64,000 nt of DNA. Source: Vibrio maritimus. Its GTDB lineage: Bacteria > Pseudomonadota > Gammaproteobacteria > Enterobacterales > Vibrionaceae. Positions within the stretch are counted from its first letter, which is position 1, and each line of letters starts with the position of its first letter. Positions 26,269-37,959 of the stretch are shown piece by piece. The stretch covers positions 124,001 to 188,000 of the forward strand of contig JYJJ01000034.1 of the NCBI GenBank assembly GCA_003263775.1, read 5' to 3'. Under the pieces are notes generated by a model. That model did not search any database. It was given only the letters and a program-made list of their open reading frames with translations, and was not told the origin of the DNA. A program made the translations under genes and the position numbers.

Positions 26269-29200
26269 TTAATAGTCTCCAAATTGATACTCAACCGTCG
26301 CACTGTAAGTTGTCACATCATTAAGGCGAATAAAATAACGCGACACTTTTGCACCAAGCATGACATTTGGAGATAGCTTCCCCTTTAACGCGAATGCGAT
26401 GTAAGGATCAATGCCATCTTCAGTCGATTCAATTTTTTGGCCTTGATATTCACTCTCAAATTCCGTGCGCCAAGCTAAGCTCCGCCGATGCCATTGAGCG
26501 ACACCTTGTCGTTTTCCCACAAGGTATAATCAACATCCAATCCAATACCGTGCCCAAGTGCTGGCGTCACTTTAGCAACGGTGCGGTGATAGTCCTCCGG
26601 AGATTGACCAACATCAGCTTGTAACTCAGCACTCCCTTTGCCAAGGTTGATATAGTTAACGGATACCGCCCAATCTTGGTTATATCGATATCCCACCCCA
26701 AGTAACCAAGCCGTATCACGATCTTCAACACTCAGCACCTGCGTGTTGTTGTCATAGTTTCTATCATCCGCTCTCGCTTGACCGATGTCCGCCTTAAGAA
26801 ACCAGCCAGCATTGACGTTAAATGCAGTGAGTAATCCCAGTAGAGCCACGCTAACGCGCACTCTCTGGGTACGAATAGAACCCAGCATTGCCAATATCAT
26901 CACTATCCATCCTCCCAGAGAACCGCCGCTGGAGCTATTTCTTACGGGCTCGTCGCTCGCCAAGTTCACATTCACAGTGACGTTTGAAAATGCCGTACCA
27001 CCATTTCCATCGGAGATGCCATATCTTACAGTGTCAACGCCAAAGAAGTCTGCTGGTGCTTGGTAGACGACTTGATTGTTCTCAATAGACACGTTGCCCA
27101 GTTTGCCACTGGCGCTCGTCGCATAGAGCGTATCACCATCGTCGTCGGTGTCGTTCGCGAGTACATCAATGGATACAGTGCCCCCTTAACAACGTTAACC
27201 TCATCAGGGTTCGCATTAGGAAATCTATTAGAAGAGGTGGTTGCTACGCCGCCTGGGTCAATAATCCTTCCATTCTCCTCGCCATCATCGTCATAAGGGC
27301 CACCATCTTTAATGGTAAGTTGGACGCACCAATGTCCTTCTACCAGCTCACCTTGCTGCCATGAGCTATCACCTGGAGGTGGGCAGTAACCTTCAAACCC
27401 TGGCGCTGAAGATACGTAATTGTCTGGATCAGAACCATTGTTAACTAACGTAATCCAACCGTTAGTGTCACTGTATTTGCGGTAAATAGCATCGCGAGGT
27501 ATCGGCCTACTTTGCGGCATGACAAGTGAGTAGCTTTGCCCTGCAATAGGCAAGCCGACCGCAACATAATCAAATATTCCGCCGACATTTGTTGCGACGT
27601 CATCAGATGGAAGTTCTTGTTCAAGTAATAACGCGCCTCCCGTTAGAGCGTTCGAGATAGTAACCCCTCTGCGCAAGCAAACACCAGGTTCCCCCTCTAC
27701 CAGATAGCTGGTTGACTCTGACGCATAAGACTGGATGACATTACATTCTGAAATCGCATCCTGAAAATCTGGAATGCCGTCGCCGTCGCTATCGCTGTAG
27801 CCTTCTTGGTTGTCAGGGATAAGATCGCCATCAGTGTCCTGTCCACCCAAAGTCGATAGCCCTGCTATGACCTCCAAGAACACACTGGTATTGACAGCTT
27901 CACCGCCAGAATCAGTGATTTCTATGGCGAGCTCATAAATACCATCAACGAGAGCAATTGGGTCAAACTCAAACACCGAATCATCCTGACTGACATTAGC
28001 AAGTGATGAGTTATAATTGATCCATCGGTACTGGTGGCTATCACCCGGATTTACGTCATCAACAACAGCCGTAATCGTGACATTTCCTTGTTGCGGAGAA
28101 ATAATTGTCCGAAGTTCACTATTCTGAATCACTTGCAGCACCACTTCTGGTGCCACATTGGTCTCATAGACGGTTAGCGTGTGCTGATGTTTGCTTCCTA
28201 AGTTGACGGTATCAGATAGAGTGATAAGCAAAGTCTCTTCGCTATCCGCAACACTGTCATTGAATATCTCAAAACTGATCACCCCTTCAAGTCCGGAAGT
28301 GATCACTACCTCTCCAGAGGTGAGATCGTGGTCTTGCGCATCCATAGTGCCACCAACCGAGTATGGGATAACGACAGGATAGCCGCGAGGCTCACCGTTG
28401 AGATAGACCCTGACTTGATGCTCGGTACCTTCAACTGTCTTACCATCCTTTTCAATTGAGATTAACGGATTGACCGTAATAGTTTGCAGCGACTTACCGG
28501 TTCTGCCATTGTTATCCGTCGCGGCCCAAGAGACTTTATGGACACCAGGTTTAAAGAAACCGTCGCTATTTTCAATCACCACGGGTAAAGGCTGCCCTGC
28601 ACTATCCTGTGCTGTTGCAACCCCAAGAGCAACTTTGGTGAATAGGGCGGTGGCATTCACCTCAACATCAGCGGGCGCTGTCACTACAGGGCCTTCGCCA
28701 GAGACAATTTCCAGTACCGCCTTACCTATAACCTCAGCACCGTTGTTATCAGTGACACCATACTTAATGGTAACTAAACCAACTTGAGACGTTTGTAACT
28801 CAATTCTGTCACCATTGATAACCAGTGTTCCCGAGTCTGCAGTAGCCCACGCAAGCGCTAGGCTATCGTTTTCTGGGTCCGAATCATTCGCTAACGGCGC
28901 GAAGCCATAGCTGCCTTGCTGCGTTGCCGAGAACGTTAAAAGTTCATTCGTCACAACAGGCTCATCATTAACACTGGATACCGTGACATTGATGGTTCTA
29001 TCCACTGTATATCCGTTGCTATCAGTTAGGGTAATGACAAAAGAGTCACTGCCGTTGTAGTTAGCGTTTGGCGTGTACACGATATCAGTGCCATTGATGG
29101 CTATCTCACCATGACTCGGCGCCGATTTCTCAGTCGCCGTGACCGTATCGCCATCCTCATCGCTAAAGTTGAAGCTCAACGTTTGGTTGTTGTCTTCGTC

Positions 29201-32200
29201 CGTGGTCAAGGTCGACGCTATGGTGATACTCGGATCGTCATTGACACTAGAGACGGTGACGTTGATGGTTTTATCTACCGTGTAGCCGTTGCCATCGGTC
29301 AGACTAATTGTGAAGCTATCGCTGCCGTTGTAGTTGGCGGTTGGCATGTAGACGATGTCAGTGCCATTAATGGCTATCTCACCATGACTCGGTGCGGATT
29401 TCTCGGTTGCCGTGACCGTATCGCCATCCACATCGCTAAAGTTGAAACTCAACGTTTGGTTGTTGTCTTCGTCTGTAGTCAAGGTTGAGGCGATCGTAAT
29501 GCTAGGCTCATCATTGACGCTGGAGACGGTAACGTTAATGGTTTTGTCCACCGTGTAGCCGTTACCATCGGTCAGAGTAATGGTGAAGCTGTCACTGCCG
29601 TTGTAGTTCGCGGTTGGCGTGTAGACGATGTCAGTGCCGCTGATGGCTATCTCACCATGACTTGGCGCGGATTTCTCGGTCGCGGTCACCGTATCACCAT
29701 CCACATCGCTAAAGTTGAAACTCAACGTTTGGTTGTTGTCTTCGTCTGTGGTCAAGGTCGAGGCTATCGTGATGCTTGGCTCATCATTGATACTAGAGAC
29801 GGTGACGTTGATGGTTTTGTCTACCGTGTAGCCGTTACCATCGGTCAGAGTAATGGTGAAGCTGTCACTGCCGTTGTAGTTCGCGGTTGGTGTGTAGACA
29901 ATGTCCGTGCCATTAATGGCTATCTCACCATGACTCGGGGCGGATTTCTCGGTTGCGGTGACCGTATCGCCATCGACATCGCTAAAGTTGAAACTCAACG
30001 TTTGGTTATTGTCTTCGTCTGTAGTCAAGGTCGAGGCGATCGTAATACTCGGCTCATCATTGACGCTGGAGACGGTGACGTTGATGGTTTTGTCTACCGT
30101 ATAGCCATTACCATCGGTCAAAGTAATGGTGAAGCTGTCACTGCCGTTATAGTTCGCAGTTGGCGTGTAGACGATATCCGTGCCATTGACGACTATTTCA
30201 CCATGACTCGGCGCAGATTTCTCGGCTGCCGTGACCGTATCGCCATCGACATCACTAAAGTTGAAACTCAACGTTTGGTTGTTGTCTTCGTCTGTAGTTA
30301 AGGTCGAAGCAATCGTAATGCTCGGCTCATCATTGACACTAGAGACGGTGACGTTGATGGTTTTGTCCACCGTATAGCCGTTACCATCGGTCAAGGTTAT
30401 AGTGAAGCTGTCACTGCCGTTGTAGTTCGCGGTTGGCGTGTAGACAATGTCTGTGCCATTAATGGCTATCTCACCATGATTTGGAGCAGACTTCTCAGTC
30501 GCCGTGACCGTATCACCATCCGCATCGCTAAAGTTAAAGCTCAACGTTTGGTAATTGTCTTCGTCAGTCGACAACTGATTTCCAATGGTAATGGATGGGT
30601 CATCATTAACACCTACTATTGGCAACGTAGACGTTAGGCTTAAAGACGAATTGCTATTTAGATTGTCTCCATCACTGCCTCCACTATCCACCAGCTCTGT
30701 GATCGATATGGTGCGGGTGCCTGTGACGATGTTTTCAGCCGCATTCCTATAGGTGATCCCATCGATAAGGGTTTGGTAGTTGGACGTGCTATCCTGCTTG
30801 GACACACTTACTGCAAATACGCCGCTAGAAACCAAAGAAACTTGATAAGCAAAGCTGTTTGCAGATGTAGTACCACTTACTTCATCAGCCAAGCTCACTT
30901 CGCTTCCATCAATGACCAAATACTCACTTCCACTATTAGCAACGCCAGTGACCTGCCAAGTGATAGATTCTATTAACTGAGAAGCTTCTACTGTATCGAT
31001 TGCAGCGGAAGAGAAAACGCTCACTGCCGAACCATTTTCCGTAAATGTTTGATTAAGAGCAGAAGCGCTTAACGTCGGCGCATCATCGACAGCACTCACC
31101 GATACCGTAGAAGCAATAGCGAGGGTATCGTTGAGGTTGTCATTGTCTCCACTATTCGAGCCACTATCTGTCACTTCAGTTAAGGTCACAACCCGATTGC
31201 CTTCAGTAGGATCTTGGCCTTTGTGAATGTAGCCAATGTAATTGAGTAATTGCTGCGCTAACTGAGCAGTTCCGGTGACGTTAGATAACACCACCGTTGC
31301 CACATTGCCTGACACCGATACCGAATAATCAATAAGGTTTGTGGGAGTCGTCCCGGATGTATCTTGAACTAACGTAATTTCTGTTGCATCGACGACCAAA
31401 GCCTCTTCGCTGCCATCTTGTACGCCACTGATTGTGAAAGTCGCACCGGTAATAGTCTGCGAACTCTCCACGGTGTTAACCGAAGCAGAAGAATATACGT
31501 AGCTCGTGGCAGCTCCCTCGATATAGGTTGGGCTCAACCATTTGCGCTAACAATTGGCTCATCATCCACTCCATTAACCGAGACCGTCGAAGATATAGTG
31601 GTATTAGCAACTGTATTGACTGAACCAGTTTCACTAATACTGGTAATGGTGACAACACGGTTGCTTGCCGTTGCTGGGTCATCACTGCCATTGCCATAGC
31701 TTATCGCGTCGATAACTGACTGCATCTGAGTTTCTGTTAATGTACCACCAGTGAGCGTGATCGTCGCTGTTGTGCCCGCAACAGACACTGAATAGCTAAA
31801 GCTTGATGTACTGCCGGACTGCCCGGTCGTCAAAATGATGGATGACCCATCGATATTGAGCGTTTCATTGGCCGCGTCCGCCACATTGGTGACGGTAATC
31901 ACTAAACCCGCTAACGTTTGGCTCGCCTCGACAGTGCTGACTGCAGCACTAGAGAATAGCACTGCAGCCGACCCACCCTCGACAAAGGTTGGAGAACTGC
32001 CAGTGGCAGTGAGTGTTGGCACATCATTGACCGCGGTGATTGACGCTGTTACTTGAACGGCACTGCTGTTCTCTATTCCGTCATTGAACACAAAGCTCAA
32101 CGAAACTATGCTAGCAGGGTCATCGCTCGTATTCTCGTAGGTAATATTCTGAAGCACAGAGTTAACTAAGGCCGTGGTCGCGTTCGAATTGAAGGTGAGT

Positions 32201-34808
32201 GTTAATGTACCCGCACTATTAGTGGTAACCGTACCAACTACGGTACCATTGTAGGTAACACTTCCAGATTCGACCAAAGCACTCAAAGAACCACTGCCGC
32301 CAAAAACATCACCACTTTGTGCACCACCAGCGCGAGCAATCGTGATACTGGCGCCATCGTAATTACCTTGAGCTCCATTTAAGGCATCCAACTCCGTATC
32401 TGACACCGTGACGTCACTATCAATAACGACCGCACTGCCCCCTTCAGAAAACAGCGGTGTCGCATCAAGCCCTGCTATGACTGGCTGATCATTTTGGTTA
32501 ATGGTTACCGTTTGACTGGCAACAGACCCAATCGTCGCCGCTCCTGAGACCACAGAGTTCATACCAATGATAATGGTTTCACCGTCATCGTCACTGGCGT
32601 CACTATTGCTGGTCACGGTAAAGGTATTTGAGGTGTCTCCTGTGGCAATCGTGATTTGATTCGCCCCGTCAAGCCCACTGACTGAGTAATCACTCGCTGA
32701 TACCGCCGTTCCTGACAGCGCCATTTCCACAGTAATGTTCTCATCTGCATTGTACGCATTGCCATTACCATCAATCAAAGCCACTGTATAGGTTGTTGAA
32801 CCACTGTTCTCCGCTATATTTGAGTCCGCTACCGTTAATTTAAGTTCTGGCTGTACCGCAAAGTTATAGGTGGTGTAATCGGCTATTCCTGCAAACACAT
32901 TACCTGACGGGTCTTGTAACGTCGTAGAATCGACTGTTATTGCGTAGCGGTTGCCTAAAGGGAAGTCTGAAGATGGTTGATGGTTAGCTTATCCCCACTT
33001 AACGTCGCCGCTCCTGAAGAAGAGCCAACCGCCGCAGTGGTCGAGCTCGCGGTATATGTTTCAAATACAGCACCATTAGTCAGGTCATAGATTGCAAACG
33101 TTTTTCCACTAGCCAGCTCGACGCTTTCGCTAAAGTCCAATACCAGGTTACTGTTTGAAGCTATGCCAAAGGCATTGTCTGTAGGAACAGAATCCGCACT
33201 TGAGAAGGTAGGAGGCGTTTTGTCCAACGTGAGAGACAGTGAATTATCCGTATTCTCGTTACCCACAGCATCTATCGCTGTGACAGTGATGGCAAACGAG
33301 CCCTCTTGCATGTTTCCTCCCGCATCAAGTGCGAGAGTTTGAAAGCTATAAGTATTGTCGCTGTTGTCCGTTAACGCTTGAGTCGTACTAAAATCACTGT
33401 CTAATACTGATAAATTTGCGGTAACGTTGAGCCCTGTTTCACCAAGGTCTACCGTTATAGTTACCGCTTCTCCTGCCTTATAGTTGCTATCACTCGAGTC
33501 CGACACCGATATAAATGAAGGTGCGCCATTGTCGAGGGTATAAGACTCTGCTGCACCAGTTGGCGCGGTTGAGGAGAGGCTATTACCACTACTATCTTGT
33601 AAATTATTGCCAGCAGCAAGACTCAAGGCGACACCACCACTGTAACCGGCAAGGTCACCTCCTGAGACAGTGATGTCCACAGAAGAACCAGAAGCCGCCG
33701 AAACAGAGGTTACCGTTGCAGTGGTGCCCGATACTTCAAAATCGTCCGTGGTAATATTCGATACCGATTTGGAGAAACTGACCGTCCAAACCAATGTATC
33801 ACTGTTTGTATCGGCAACGCTTGGCGTCTTGCGAACAATCGTCGAAACATCAGGCGCTATCCTGTCAACAGTATGTGATGTGCCGCTGGTATATGCGGCG
33901 ACATAACCGTTGGTGTTATTACCATTGCCACTATCATCGGTAATATTGGTTGAAGCGTTGAGGTTTAACTTAAGTGAACCCTGTCCCGATATGTTGTTCA
34001 CTGTCACATCAATGGTGGAACCCGAAGATGAAGAGACTGAGCTGATGGAGCCGCCGGCAGAGCCTGTGCTCGTCAAACTAAAATCATCTGCTGATACCCC
34101 ATTGACACTTTCGTCAAAAATCACTGAAAACTGTATGGATTCGGCGCTGGGGGACGGGCTATTCTTGGGTGTAATTGAGTTAACAACAGGAGGTGTGGTA
34201 TCGCTAGCTGAAGGTGGATTACAGTACTGCGTTCCGGTCGCGGAATCTGATCCACTCCACTCACAGTAAACCCACTGTCCAGACTGGCTAATAGAAGTTC
34301 CAGTACAAGCGGATTTTGTATCGACATTATTACAGTTTGCCAAAGCCAGATTCACCCCCGGCGCTCTCCCCACAACCGCCATGCTGCCAGGCATCACCTC
34401 AGAGCTTTGCTTGGATAACGACACATCCCCCACGACACGCTCACTACGGGTCATTTTGTTTAACGCGCGTCGACTCTGCTTGATATCATTAATGAACTGA
34501 CCAATGCCATGCTTAGCATCACTACTTGAACTGTTGTTGAGCTGAGCGGGCTTGGCGTTCGCACCACCAAACGCGTTGAATACCGTTGTAGAATCTGGAT
34601 TAGCCTCTGTGGATTGAATCCATACGTTTTGAGGACGTTGCTTGCTACTCGTAAGGTTACGCTTGGCGCTACTTCGATGACTTGATACGGCGCATCCATT
34701 CAACCCACCCAGCATCAGCGCCGCTGGCACCAGCACTTTTTTCGCAATTTTTGATGTTTTGATAACGTTGTCGTCTCGTTCATTCTTGTCGTTTTTCATT
34801 GAGCCCAT
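26269..34808 (-). CDS. Giant repeat lipoprotein/adhesin with choice-of-anchor U domain, internal GlyGly-CTERM-like signal and C-terminal barrel (four frameshifts)
   Basis: Five frames join to about 2,846 residues after adding one base near 32983, 31543, 27178 (a G5 run) and 26478. The N-terminus has a basic leader and a lipobox (LMLGGLNGC, Cys about 39). Then come bacterial Ig-like domains with DTTPPVV/DKTPPTF joints (about 210-610), a Calx-beta-like part (about 645-770), VCBS/cadherin-like units, and six almost identical 91-residue repeats (about 1400-1945). After these lie an HYR-type domain (about 2040-2120), calcium-binding TSP3 motifs (DTDGDLIPD, DSDGDGIPD, about 2318), a choice-of-anchor U domain ending CVQLTIKDGGPYDDDG...IDPGGVA (about 2350-2520), one more cadherin-like unit, a GlyGly-CTERM-like segment (about 2624-2651) and an OmpA-like barrel to the end (GWFLKADIG ... 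YSATVEYQFGDY). I infer a surface adhesin or matrix protein. It diverges from an S8 protease. Confidence 0.82.
26856..26936 (-). other. Internal GlyGly-CTERM-like sorting signal with a possible internal start
   Basis: Reading SSSGGSLGGWIVMILAMLG then SIRTQRVR, this has the Gly-Gly, hydrophobic helix and Arg cluster of rhombosortase substrates, but the frame continues into a second signal-like helix (VSVALLGLLTAFNVNA) and a barrel. A GGGAGG sequence at 26911-26916 precedes in-frame GTG (26903) and ATG (26900) codons, so the barrel might also be made as a separate protein. Confidence 0.55.
28973..30610 (-). repeat. Six tandem 273-bp repeats (91-residue cadherin-like units)
   Basis: Each unit starts at V/I-N-D-(E/D)-PSITI and ends at NVTVSS; the core is TTDEDNNQTLSFNFSD(V/E/A)DGD. 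Units 2-6 differ from each other at only a few residues, while unit 1 (top of the gene order) diverges in its first 20 residues and a seventh, degenerate copy follows. The exact copy number may be wrong in a short-read assembly. Confidence 0.93.
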
Positions 34809-34957
34809 TCCATAGGTTCTAGTTATCAATCGCACGCAAATAGCAACCCTTTGTAGTGCAATAAGTTTCAATAAACTATAGTAGTAGGTAATTCATAGAA
34901 CACACCGAAAATGTTTTTATACTGCATCACATATCATAAAAAAATTAGGAAAGCGCT

Positions 34958-36292
34958 TTGATACGAATATGGATTGTTCTGCTGTTACTCGTGATATCAA
35001 CAGCTGTGAAGTCTCAGTCGTGTTTTGAAACCACAGGCCTTATAAAAACCAACGATGGGAAGGTTGTCGCAGCCCTAAAAACAAGCTGGGAAGGTATGGT
35101 ACCGCTTGCCCAATTAAGCACCAATGAAGCGCTATTTGGCGAGTTTGTGGCATGCATCAACCATAAGTTTATTATCACTACCACAAATAGTTCGATGGAG
35201 TCGCTAGAGCAATCCGTTTCGGAAATATTCAGTGCCTCAGACCATTACGCTCTGACACACCTTTATCATGCCGAAACGTTTGATTTATGGGTTGTGTCTT
35301 TCCCAAACCTCAAGCCAGAGAGCAAGCGTTGGATATTGAACTACAAAAAACTACAGCAAGTGTTTGCCCCGCAAAATGTCGTCCCAGATATCGCATTTAT
35401 TGAGAAGTTAAGTTCTGAAAGCGAAGAGTCACCGGCGGAGCGCAATTCAACCTCTAGACGTCCTTTAAGTCACTATTTCAGTAAGCTTTGGAAAAGCAGT
35501 AAAGGGGAAGGCGTTGCGGTTGCCGTTATCGATGATGGCTTTAACCTAGACCACTCGAGTTTAAGATCGCATCGCCAACCACAGCGACAACAAGTAGCGT
35601 CACAAAAGTCATCAAACGAGCGTCATCACGGAACGCTGGTGGCAACCAGTTTGTTCGCTTTACACCAAGCACCGTTTCAATTTGGAATAGCGCCGAACGC
35701 TCAGTTTGTGCCAATTCCACTTGGCCAAACCTATACCAGTGATCTGATTGAGCTGTTCGCTGCCGCCAAGTCCAAGCACGTAGATATCATCAACCTAAGT
35801 TGGGTTTTGCCGCTGATCACACAACCGCTAACAGCGGTAATAGAGGATCTCTCCATTCATGGCAGGCAAAACAAAGGGATCATTATTATCGCGGCGGCTG
35901 GCAATACGTTACCCGAATATAAAGGGGTGCTATCACTGGCAGGCATTGAATCTATTATTGTTGTCAATGGTATAAGAACAAGAAACAGCAAGCCAATGAT
36001 GGCTTACGGCGATTATATCGACATAGGTGCCCCTTCATCATTTCTCACTAACCACCCAGTCAATGTGAACTCAACATTCAAATTCAGCGGGTCGTCCGCT
36101 GCTACTGTGTTCGTCAGCGGGCTAGCAGCATTGGCTTTAGCGCGCTGCCCATCTCTGACCAATGATGAATTCCAAACTCATTTATATAAAACGGCTGCAA
36201 AAGTCGATCCTGCCTATCAACAACATGTCGGTGCTGGTGAAGTTGATATTCAGCGATTTTGGCAACGGCTCGAATATCATTGCAAAGCATAG
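34958..36292 (+). CDS. Secreted S8 (subtilisin-like) serine protease
   Basis: The 444-residue protein starts at TTG behind TTAGGA (seven-base spacing) with a signal peptide (residues 1-19). A region of about 160 residues without clear family features may be a propeptide. The protease domain shows Asp in VAVIDDGFNLDH, His in ERHHGTLVATSLF, the oxyanion Asn in IIAAAGNTLPEY and Ser in FKFSGSSAATVFVSGLAALALA, so all catalytic residues are kept. It diverges from the giant adhesin gene 149 bases away and is followed by the TIGR03032 gene after 38 bases. A role in processing or shedding the adhesin is inferred only from position. Confidence 0.88.
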   Translation: MIRIWIVLLLLVISTAVKSQSCFETTGLIKTNDGKVVAALKTSWEGMVPLAQLSTNEALFGEFVACINHKFIITTTNSSMESLEQSVSEIFSASDHYALTHLYHAETFDLWVVSFPNLKPESKRWILNYKKLQQVFAPQNVVPDIAFIEKLSSESEESPAERNSTSRRPLSHYFSKLWKSSKGEGVAVAVIDDGFNLDHSSLRSHRQPQRQQVASQKSSNERHHGTLVATSLFALHQAPFQFGIAPNAQFVPIPLGQTYTSDLIELFAAAKSKHVDIINLSWVLPLITQPLTAVIEDLSIHGRQNKGIIIIAAAGNTLPEYKGVLSLAGIESIIVVNGIRTRNSKPMMAYGDYIDIGAPSSFLTNHPVNVNSTFKFSGSSAATVFVSGLAALALARCPSLTNDEFQTHLYKTAAKVDPAYQQHVGAGEVDIQRFWQRLEYHCKA

Positions 36293-36330
36293 AACACACC
36301 ATTTAAATTCAATATATTGGAATCTATTAC

Positions 36331-37400
36331 ATGGAAGAAAACCTATTACCGGCGGATTCACACGAAGATAAGGAAGAGGCTCCGAGCATTGCTGACTTTA
36401 GCTGTGAATCGAGTGAGTCCTTCGGCTACTTGCTCTCTAAACTCGGCCTCACTCTCATGCTGACATCTTATCAGGCGAACCGCCTGATACTCATTAACGC
36501 TGATGACGATGAGCTGTATATCAGTGTTAAGGCTTTTCCTAGACCGATGGGACTTGCCGTTGACCAGCAAAGAATCGTACTCGGTGTTCACTCACAAGTG
36601 TTTGACTTTCAGCGCTGTGACGCTGTTGCCTCTTCACTGGAACCAATGGGACTGGTTAAACACTGCTTTTCCCCCAGTAGCAGTCACTTTACAGGCATGA
36701 TTAATATTCATGATATCGCTTGGGTGATGACGGGCTTTGGGCTGTCAACTCCAACTTTTCATGTCTATGCCTGATTCAAAGCGGCAATAGTTTTGTTCCT
36801 AAATGGAAACCTTGGTTTATCAGTGAGCTGGTTCCTGAAGATCGCTGCCACTTAAATGGGATGGCATTAAGAGATGGTGCACCTGCCTACGTGACATGCT
36901 TCAACGATAGCAATGAAAATAAAAACTGGAGAAACAGAGTCGCGCATCGAGGGCTGCTTATTGATGTTAATCACAACGAAATACTCGCTGACGAACTCTA
37001 TATGCCTCACAGTCCCCGATACTATCGGGATAAGCTCTATTTTTGTAATTCCGGTTACGGACAGCTATGTAGCTATGATTTTACATCGGGACAAGTAGTC
37101 GTAGAGCTTGAACTGCCTGGTTTTACTCGCGGCATAGGGTTTCATCAAAACCTGATGTTTGTTGGACTCAGTCAATCAAGAGAATCTAAGAATAACCAGC
37201 CTCCCCCAATCGCTGAAAGTGAGACCTATTGTGGGATCTACGTTATTGATCTTGATGACATGGAAATTGTTGCCAACCTTCATTTCTCTGGCGACATGGT
37301 TCAAATCTATGATGTTGCCGTCATCGACTTACCTTTTACCGAGGTACTCCAAGTCGATGAAGAGATGGTTTCAAGGGTGTTCAACTTCCCTGCGATGTAA
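36331..37400 (+). CDS. TIGR03032 / DUF4915 family protein (frameshifted)
   Basis: Two frames join near 36727 with one added base (HDIAW then DDGLWAVNSNFSCLC) into about 356 residues. Family hallmarks run throughout: LMLTSYQANRLILI, FPRPMGLAVDQQRIVLGV, PEDRCHLNGMALRDGAPAYV, LYMPHSPRYYRDKLYFCNSG, LPGFTRGIGF, CGIYVIDLDD and VQIYDVAV. The repeating four-strand pattern suggests a beta-propeller. Family proteins are known near hydroxylases and sulfotransferases, but no activity is established. It follows the S8 protease on the same strand and converges with the tail-collar operon, ending ten bases from it. Confidence 0.85.
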
Positions 37401-37409
37401 CCACTAGAT

Positions 37410-37949
37410 TCAGTTCCTGGTAGGGTAATTACCGCTAAGACATATTGAAAAATTGAGCGCTAGCGTGGGTTGTGTGACTGAAAAATCTTGGCCAGCTCCC
37501 GAAGAACCGATAGCCGTTGACCCCATGCTTAGCTCTCCCTCAATATCAGGTGTATCAATATATGACAATGTCGAGGTTCCTCTGGGCAACACTAGTGTCT
37601 TGCTGTTGTCAGGCGAGTCATCGGTCTTGTCTGCTGTAGTCAAACCCGCCATCAGTTTATGATTGTGAGGGGGTAAATTGGATACGTCTAGAATTTGTGA
37701 GTCAGTACCGTTTTGCTCACCTAATCGATAATCCGAAAGACCCGGTCCCTGACCATAATAAATAGGGCTGCGCATACGTAGATCTGGCAAACCCATTGAG
37801 GTCCTGGCATCACCGCCATAAATATCTCCAATTACACTGAACAACTCTACGTTCTGATTAATCGGTAATATTTGACCTCGACATAGCGACCAAAACCTAG
37901 GGGCAAAATCAAAAGAAAACATCGTTATCTGTCCTGTAAAGGCATTCAT
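37410..37949 (-). CDS. Tail-collar domain protein (MdpB-like), copy 3
   Basis: The 179-residue protein has the phage Tail_Collar fold at its N-terminus (GQITMFSFDFAPRFWSLCRGQILPINQNVELFSVIGDIYGGDART, then GLPDLRMRSPIYYGQGPG), the metal-binding-like PPHNHKL motif, and the family ending LALNFSICLSGNYPTRN. It is the last of three paralogues in the operon, ten bases behind copy 2. Such proteins, named after the microcystin-dependent MdpB, occur outside prophages in threes. Their role is unknown. No phage genes are near. Confidence 0.88.
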   Translation of the reverse strand: MNAFTGQITMFSFDFAPRFWSLCRGQILPINQNVELFSVIGDIYGGDARTSMGLPDLRMRSPIYYGQGPGLSDYRLGEQNGTDSQILDVSNLPPHNHKLMAGLTTADKTDDSPDNSKTLVLPRGTSTLSYIDTPDIEGELSMGSTAIGSSGAGQDFSVTQPTLALNFSICLSGNYPTRN

Positions 37950-37959
37950 TATTTAGCTC

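Noticed and set aside
29111..30301. Two long plus-strand ORFs (29111-29488 and 29657-30301)
   Set aside because: They are the antisense frame of the 273-bp repeats of the adhesin, repeat with the same period and have no ribosome sites or family features.
28973..30610. CRISPR array or satellite from the regular 273-bp period
   Set aside because: The units are contiguous coding repeats of a cadherin-like domain with no spacers.
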